Part shown: positions 60,732 to 64,000 of the stretch, piece by piece | Position numbering within the stretch: position 1 is the stretch's first letter | Layout: every line of letters starts with the position of its first letter | DNA from: CAYQJS01 sp964417895 | GTDB lineage: Bacteria > Chloroflexota > UBA6077 > SHYK01 | DNA length: 64,000 bases | Direction: 5' to 3' | Assembly (NCBI GenBank): GCA_964417895.1 | Contig: CAYQJS010000003.1 | Coordinates: 100,851 to 164,850 of the forward strand | The notes under the pieces: generated by a model | Databases searched by the model: none | Seen by the model: the letters and a program-made list of their open reading frames with translations, nothing else | Told to the model about the DNA's origin: nothing | Position numbers and translations under genes: made by a program

Positions 60732-60990
60732 GGGCTACACCCTCCCCCCTTGAGGGGGAGGGCTAGGGTGGGGGGTAGCCAGAGGAGGGTCTTGACGCCG
60801 ACTATTGCAGCTCGGCGGAAGTGACTCATGGGTTGCGCTCAATTGTCCCGACGCGTTCGACCAAATCCCTCTCCCATCGCGATGGGAGAGGTAAGGTGAG
60901 GGCCCCTGCCGAACCCTAGCATCATCGGCCATCGAGGTCCGCCCTCACCCCACCCTCTCCCGCTTCGGCAGGAGAGGGAGCCTGCGCGTT
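60731..60990. repeat. Mixed hairpin repeats in the gatC-gatA gap
   Basis: A GC-rich CCCTCCCCCCTTGAGGGGGAG unit (about 60737-60776) and a CTCTCCCATCGCGATGGGAGAG unit (about 60871-60892), plus CCCTCTCCCGCTTCGGCAGG (60955-60980), occupy this gap. No gene is visible. Confidence 0.7.
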
Positions 60991-61024
60991 CGCTCAACCA
61001 TCAGTCCTCTTGCGCCGACCTGTA

Positions 61025-61312
61025 TTACTCGAGCACGTGCGGGACGCGGAAGAAGTCGCCCTCGCGGTCCGGCGCGTTGGCCAGCACGTCCTCGACGGCC
61101 AGGGATGGGCGCGGCTCGTCGTCCCGCATCACATTGGTTAGGGGGATCACCTGGGCCGTCGGCGGGATCTGCGAGGTGTCAAGCTCGTTGATCATGCGCA
61201 TGTGCTCCAGGATGCTCGACAATTGCTCTTGGAACGTCTCCTTCTCCTGGTCGGTAAGCCCCAACCGCGCAAGAAACGCGGCGTGGTCGACGTCTTCGCG
61301 GCTGATGGCCAT
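61025..61312 (-). CDS. gatC: Aspartyl/glutamyl-tRNA amidotransferase subunit C
   Basis: 95 residues, complete. ISREDVDHAAFLARLGLTDQ, the helical QLSSILEHMRMINELDTSQI and the C-terminal NAPDREGDFFRVPHVLE are diagnostic. GatC stabilises the GatAB complex. First gene of the gat set on the minus strand. Confidence 0.96.
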   Translation of the reverse strand: MAISREDVDHAAFLARLGLTDQEKETFQEQLSSILEHMRMINELDTSQIPPTAQVIPLTNVMRDDEPRPSLAVEDVLANAPDREGDFFRVPHVLE

Positions 61313-61394
61313 TCGTCGGCTCCAGGGGTTTAGGGTTTTCGACGCAGCGCATCGTACGGGCCTGGGCCACGATTATAGTCGCGTTCCGTCGCGT

Positions 61395-63215
61395 TCAGCG
61401 GTTGATCGTCCCCACAGCCTGGCTGGACGTGATCGCCCCAGGCGACGTGCCCGTGAGGTTGACGGCGAAGGTCTCCACGCCCTCGCTGCTCTCATTGGCG
61501 CACGTGTGGATGAGGATGCTGGCGGTGCTGTTGGCGCCAACGGTCACCGTCCCGCTCGAGACCACGTAGTCCTGGAATGCGAAGGGAGTCAGGGGGCAGG
61601 AGCCCGCACCGATCGCCGTTCCATTCTGTGTGGAGTAGGTCATGTTAACCGGGCCGCTGCCGCCCGACTGGGCCACCGTGAAATTGCAGGGGTCACCCGC
61701 CGGGCACGCAGCATTGCTGATGGAGATCGAGCCGCCCATCGCGACCGCCGCACCCGTCGCGCCGGTCGCGGACGCGATGAACGTCGGTATCCCCGACTGC
61801 GTCCGCACCTGGAGGCAGTTCGTCCCGGTAAGGAAAATGGTCAGCGCGGTCGTGGTCGAGGGCTGGATCGCGCTATAGGGGGTGAAGTTGCTGCACGCGC
61901 TTGTACCGAGCCAGACCTGGTAGCCGGTCGCTCCCGGGACTGCCGCCCATGTCAGCGTGATGTTCCCTGTGGAAGTCACGGTCACCGAATAGCCGCTCCC
62001 GCCGGCGGTGGTGCCGGTGTCGCCGGTAGTGGTCCCGAAGCCCCCGGTGTAGACGCACTGGTAGCCATTCCAGGAGGTCCCTGTCGGGCAGTTGCCCGAA
62101 TAGCCGTAGCTACTGCCGCTGCGGAGGATAGTGCCGACCCCCTCGCCGTCGGACATCCAGGCGTTGAAGGGGCTGCTGAGTCGGACGTAGAAGGTCAGCT
62201 CCCCCCCGTAGTCCCGGCCATAAACCCGGACCGTGATGGTTTTGGACGTCTCGCCCGGCGCGAAACTGAGCGTGCCGCTCGTAGCCGCGTAGTCCGTCCC
62301 CTGTGTAGCGGACCCATCAGCCGTAGCGTAGTAGACCAGGACCGTCTGCGAGCTCGCACCTGAGAGCGTGACGTTGAAGTCGAAGTTCACGTCTCCCGTG
62401 CTGGCGCCGACGCTGCCCTCGTACGCGGTGCAGCCCACGTAGATGTCCCATGCGATGCACGTCGAACCGACTCCACCGCCGCCGTAGGCAACGCAGTTCC
62501 CATAGACATCCCGTGAGACGCATACCTGTCCCATTCCGTACGTGGCGGCGCCAACGGTGTGCCGATCGTCGCTGATGCTGAGGGCCACCGGCGGAGGGGG
62601 CGGCGGGGGGGGGGGGGGCGGCGGGGGCGGCGGTGGCGCCAGGAACGCCGGGGGCGCTGGCGTCGCGGGCTCCGGGGGAGCGGGGTCTACGTCGAGGATG
62701 ACGCGGGCCTCGACCCAGTCGCACTCCGTCCGGGCCCAAACGGAGTAGGTCTGCTCCCCCCGCGGCTGCTGCGACCAGTCGATCTCGATGGCGTAGCCGG
62801 CCCGCAGGTCAGCGCGACCCCAGTAGGCGTCGACGTCTGGCCGTGGAATACCGATAGCGTCGGAGGCGACGGGTACATCACCGCGATAGATCTCGATCAC
62901 GTCGGCGCCGGCGGTTAAGCCGGTCCCGTTGGCGTCGACGGCCCAGCCAGTTATGGGCTGGCGTCCACGCACGATCCCTGACGTCTCGATCCAGACGACG
63001 CCCGCGCAGGCGTCGTCTTCGGCGGCCTGGAGATCGGCTTGGGCCGACGCTGGCCCGCGCGCGACTAGCACCGCCATTTCTGCTGTTCCCCCCGGCAGCG
63101 ACGTCGCGTCGTTGGCCAGAGCAGGGCGCATGGGGAGCAGCGACAGGGTCAAGATCAGCAGGATCGGCAGTGCGCTTCGGCGGGTGGAGCGTCGTGCCGT
63201 CAATGGGGCCTCCAT
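61395..63215 (-). CDS. Secreted Calx-beta protein with poly-proline hinge
   Basis: 606 residues. Signal peptide: TRRSALPILLILTLSLLPMR then ALAND. Residues about 60-180 form a beta domain (VVWIETSGIVRGRQPITGWA). Then an unbroken run of about 17 Pro (about 195-213) acts as a hinge. Then Calx-beta-type modules (VLVYYATADGSATQGTDYAA, TSGTLSFAPGETSKTITVRV), a Cys-rich linker and a last Calx-like module ending GVETFAVNLTGTSPGAITSS. No anchor motif is seen. Probably surface or extracellular, Ca-binding possible. The C-terminal 60 residues closely match the next gene at 63818. Confidence 0.85.
   Translation of the reverse strand: MEAPLTARRSTRRSALPILLILTLSLLPMRPALANDATSLPGGTAEMAVLVARGPASAQADLQAAEDDACAGVVWIETSGIVRGRQPITGWAVDANGTGLTAGADVIEIYRGDVPVASDAIGIPRPDVDAYWGRADLRAGYAIEIDWSQQPRGEQTYSVWARTECDWVEARVILDVDPAPPEPATPAPPAFLAPPPPPPPPPPPPPPPPVALSISDDRHTVGAATYGMGQVCVSRDVYGNCVAYGGGGVGSTCIAWDIYVGCTAYEGSVGASTGDVNFDFNVTLSGASSQTVLVYYATADGSATQGTDYAATSGTLSFAPGETSKTITVRVYGRDYGGELTFYVRLSSPFNAWMSDGEGVGTILRSGSSYGYSGNCPTGTSWNGYQCVYTGGFGTTTGDTGTTAGGSGYSVTVTSTGNITLTWAAVPGATGYQVWLGTSACSNFTPYSAIQPSTTTALTIFLTGTNCLQVRTQSGIPTFIASATGATGAAVAMGGSISISNAACPAGDPCNFTVAQSGGSGPVNMTYSTQNGTAIGAGSCPLTPFAFQDYVVSSGTVTVGANSTASILIHTCANESSEGVETFAVNLTGTSPGAITSSQAVGTINR
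62605..62618 (-). repeat. 14-base G/C homopolymer inside the Calx-beta gene
   Basis: A run of 14 G on the plus strand (C on the coding strand) lies within the poly-proline codons at about residue 199-204. Such runs slip during replication; gain or loss of one base would truncate the protein soon after the hinge. Confidence 0.8.
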
Positions 63216-63466
63216 GCTCTGCGCCTCTCGAAAGGAACAACGTAGATTCGAACGTGGATGTTACGGCAGCCTGCCAGGGACTGGCGCTGCGGGTCTGAAC
63301 AGCCACGCCAGGGCACGTTGGCTTTACGCTCAGGAGTCCACGCCCAGCGCGCAGAACGGGCCGCCGGCATCCGTGTCACTCGGCGGTGGAGAGGTCGACC
63401 TGGCTATCTCAGACCCGCCCGGTAGCGCGAGTACAGGATCGCCGAAGTGCGTGACCCCCCACCCCA

Positions 63467-63600
63467 ACCCTCCCCCGCAAGGGGGGAGGGGGTTTTCCTA
63501 CCCTCCCCCGCAAGGGGGGAGGGGGTTTTCTACCCTCCCCCGCAAGGGGGGAGGGGGTTTTCTCCCCTCCCCCTCGACGGGGGAGGGTGAGGGAGGGGGT
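63467..63600. repeat. Tandem ~32-bp GC-rich hairpins followed by TTTT
   Basis: Three near-perfect copies of CCCTCCCCCGCAAGGGGGGA, each followed by GGGGGTTTT, start at 63467, 63500 and 63532, with a fourth diverged copy. Read rightwards each looks like an intrinsic terminator, but no gene reads rightwards into it. The rest of the 63216-63817 gap shows no gene. Confidence 0.75.
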
Positions 63601-63817
63601 GGCGTCCCGCCGACCCAGGCGTCACGAATTTACGCAATGCCGTGCTGGTGAGCGAACGGCCAGCGCCCCGCCAAAGCACGCGCAACCGATGCTGCTGTAC
63701 CTAGCGTTCCCACCAGTCGAGATCGTCGCGGCGACGACGGTCTTTGGGGGCAACCAAGAAGCGAGGGCTGCCGCGTATCGCGGCAGCCCTCGCCAGCGGT
63801 CGGGGTGCGTCCGGAGC

Positions 63818-64000
63818 TTAGAGGTTGATCGTCGCCATCCCCTGGTTGACCACAATGGTCCCGGCCGACGTGCCGGTGAGGTTTACTGTGAAGGTCTCCG
63901 GCCCTTCGCCACTCCCGCTGGCGCACGACTGGATGGGGATGTTTGCGGTGCTGTTGGCGCCCACGGTCACCGTCCCGCTCGACACCACGTAGTCCTGGAA
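63818..64000 (-). CDS. Calx-beta family protein, 5' part outside window
   Basis: The last 60 residues and TAA stop of a protein read leftwards: FQDYVVSSGTVTVGANSTAN, then IPIQSCASGSGEGPETFTVN, then LTGTSAGTIVVNQGMATIN. This closely matches the C-terminus of the 61395-63215 protein, so it is a tandem paralogue, probably also secreted. Confidence 0.8.
   Translation of the reverse strand, partial: FQDYVVSSGTVTVGANSTANIPIQSCASGSGEGPETFTVNLTGTSAGTIVVNQGMATINL

Noticed and set aside
63467..63563. Triple intrinsic terminator
   Set aside because: Hairpins followed by TTTT read rightwards, but no gene is transcribed rightwards into them; neighbouring genes read leftwards.

Overview
The window is GC-rich bacterial chromosome. 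Housekeeping genes (dnaE, accD-accA, gatC/gatA/gatB) occupy the right third, and an accessory catabolic and transport region fills roughly 1-48,700. Large paralogue families, dense GC-rich palindromic intergenic repeats and orphan lipoprotein solute-binding proteins suggest a soil, sediment or marine Chloroflexota lineage, possibly Dehalococcoidia/SAR202-like. That placement is inference; no 16S rRNA or tRNA gene was seen.

Layout: 1-6,100 holds two Rieske oxygenases, a higBA module, a frameshifted N-acyl-D-amino-acid deacylase and a tandem NIPSNAP protein. 6,200-11,900 has a sulfite-oxidase-family enzyme, two membrane proteins, a Crp-type regulator and gene remnants. 12,290-28,180 carries four solute-binding lipoproteins, RidA, a Rieske oxygenase, a Uma2 protein, a beta-hydroxyacid dehydrogenase, an HpcH/HpaI aldolase, a dienelactone hydrolase, a bicupin protein and two toxin-antitoxin-like pairs. 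28,250-45,200 has five more Rieske oxygenases, a type II restriction-modification pair with a BglII-like nuclease, a double isochorismatase, mazEF, a Gfo/Idh/MocA dehydrogenase and an OsmC protein. 45,200-61,300 has two heme-oxygenase-like proteins, accAD, an HD hydrolase, a peroxiredoxin-DsbD protein, dnaE, a second Uma2 and gatCAB. The right end has two related secreted Calx-beta proteins.

The most interesting result is two probable selenoproteins that ordinary gene calling truncates. The OsmC-like gene (44754-45194) and an AhpC/TSA-DsbD fusion (51376-52368) each have an in-frame TGA exactly where the family has a redox cysteine. Family-typical sequence continues after each TGA. Each TGA is followed, after 14 nt, by a perfect 7-bp hairpin with a G at the start of a tiny loop, which fits the bacterial SECIS pattern. 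The shared geometry makes chance or sequencing error unlikely.

The catabolic region has eight Rieske alpha subunits and six family-5 solute-binding proteins but no ferredoxin, reductase, beta subunit, permease or ATPase. Redox partners and transporters must lie elsewhere or be shared. Ring hydroxylation (Rieske), dihydrodiol or sugar-like oxidation (Gfo/Idh), cleavage and hydrolysis (bicupin, dienelactone hydrolase, HpaI aldolase) could form parts of aromatic or humic-matter breakdown, but no complete pathway is visible. Palindromic repeat families fill most gaps and also occur inside dnaE and between two isochorismatase domains. Three genes (deacylase, DUF4160, P-loop ATPase) are each broken by one single-base shift; in the deacylase and DUF4160 genes it lies in a short G/C run. 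These may be real decay or assembly errors.
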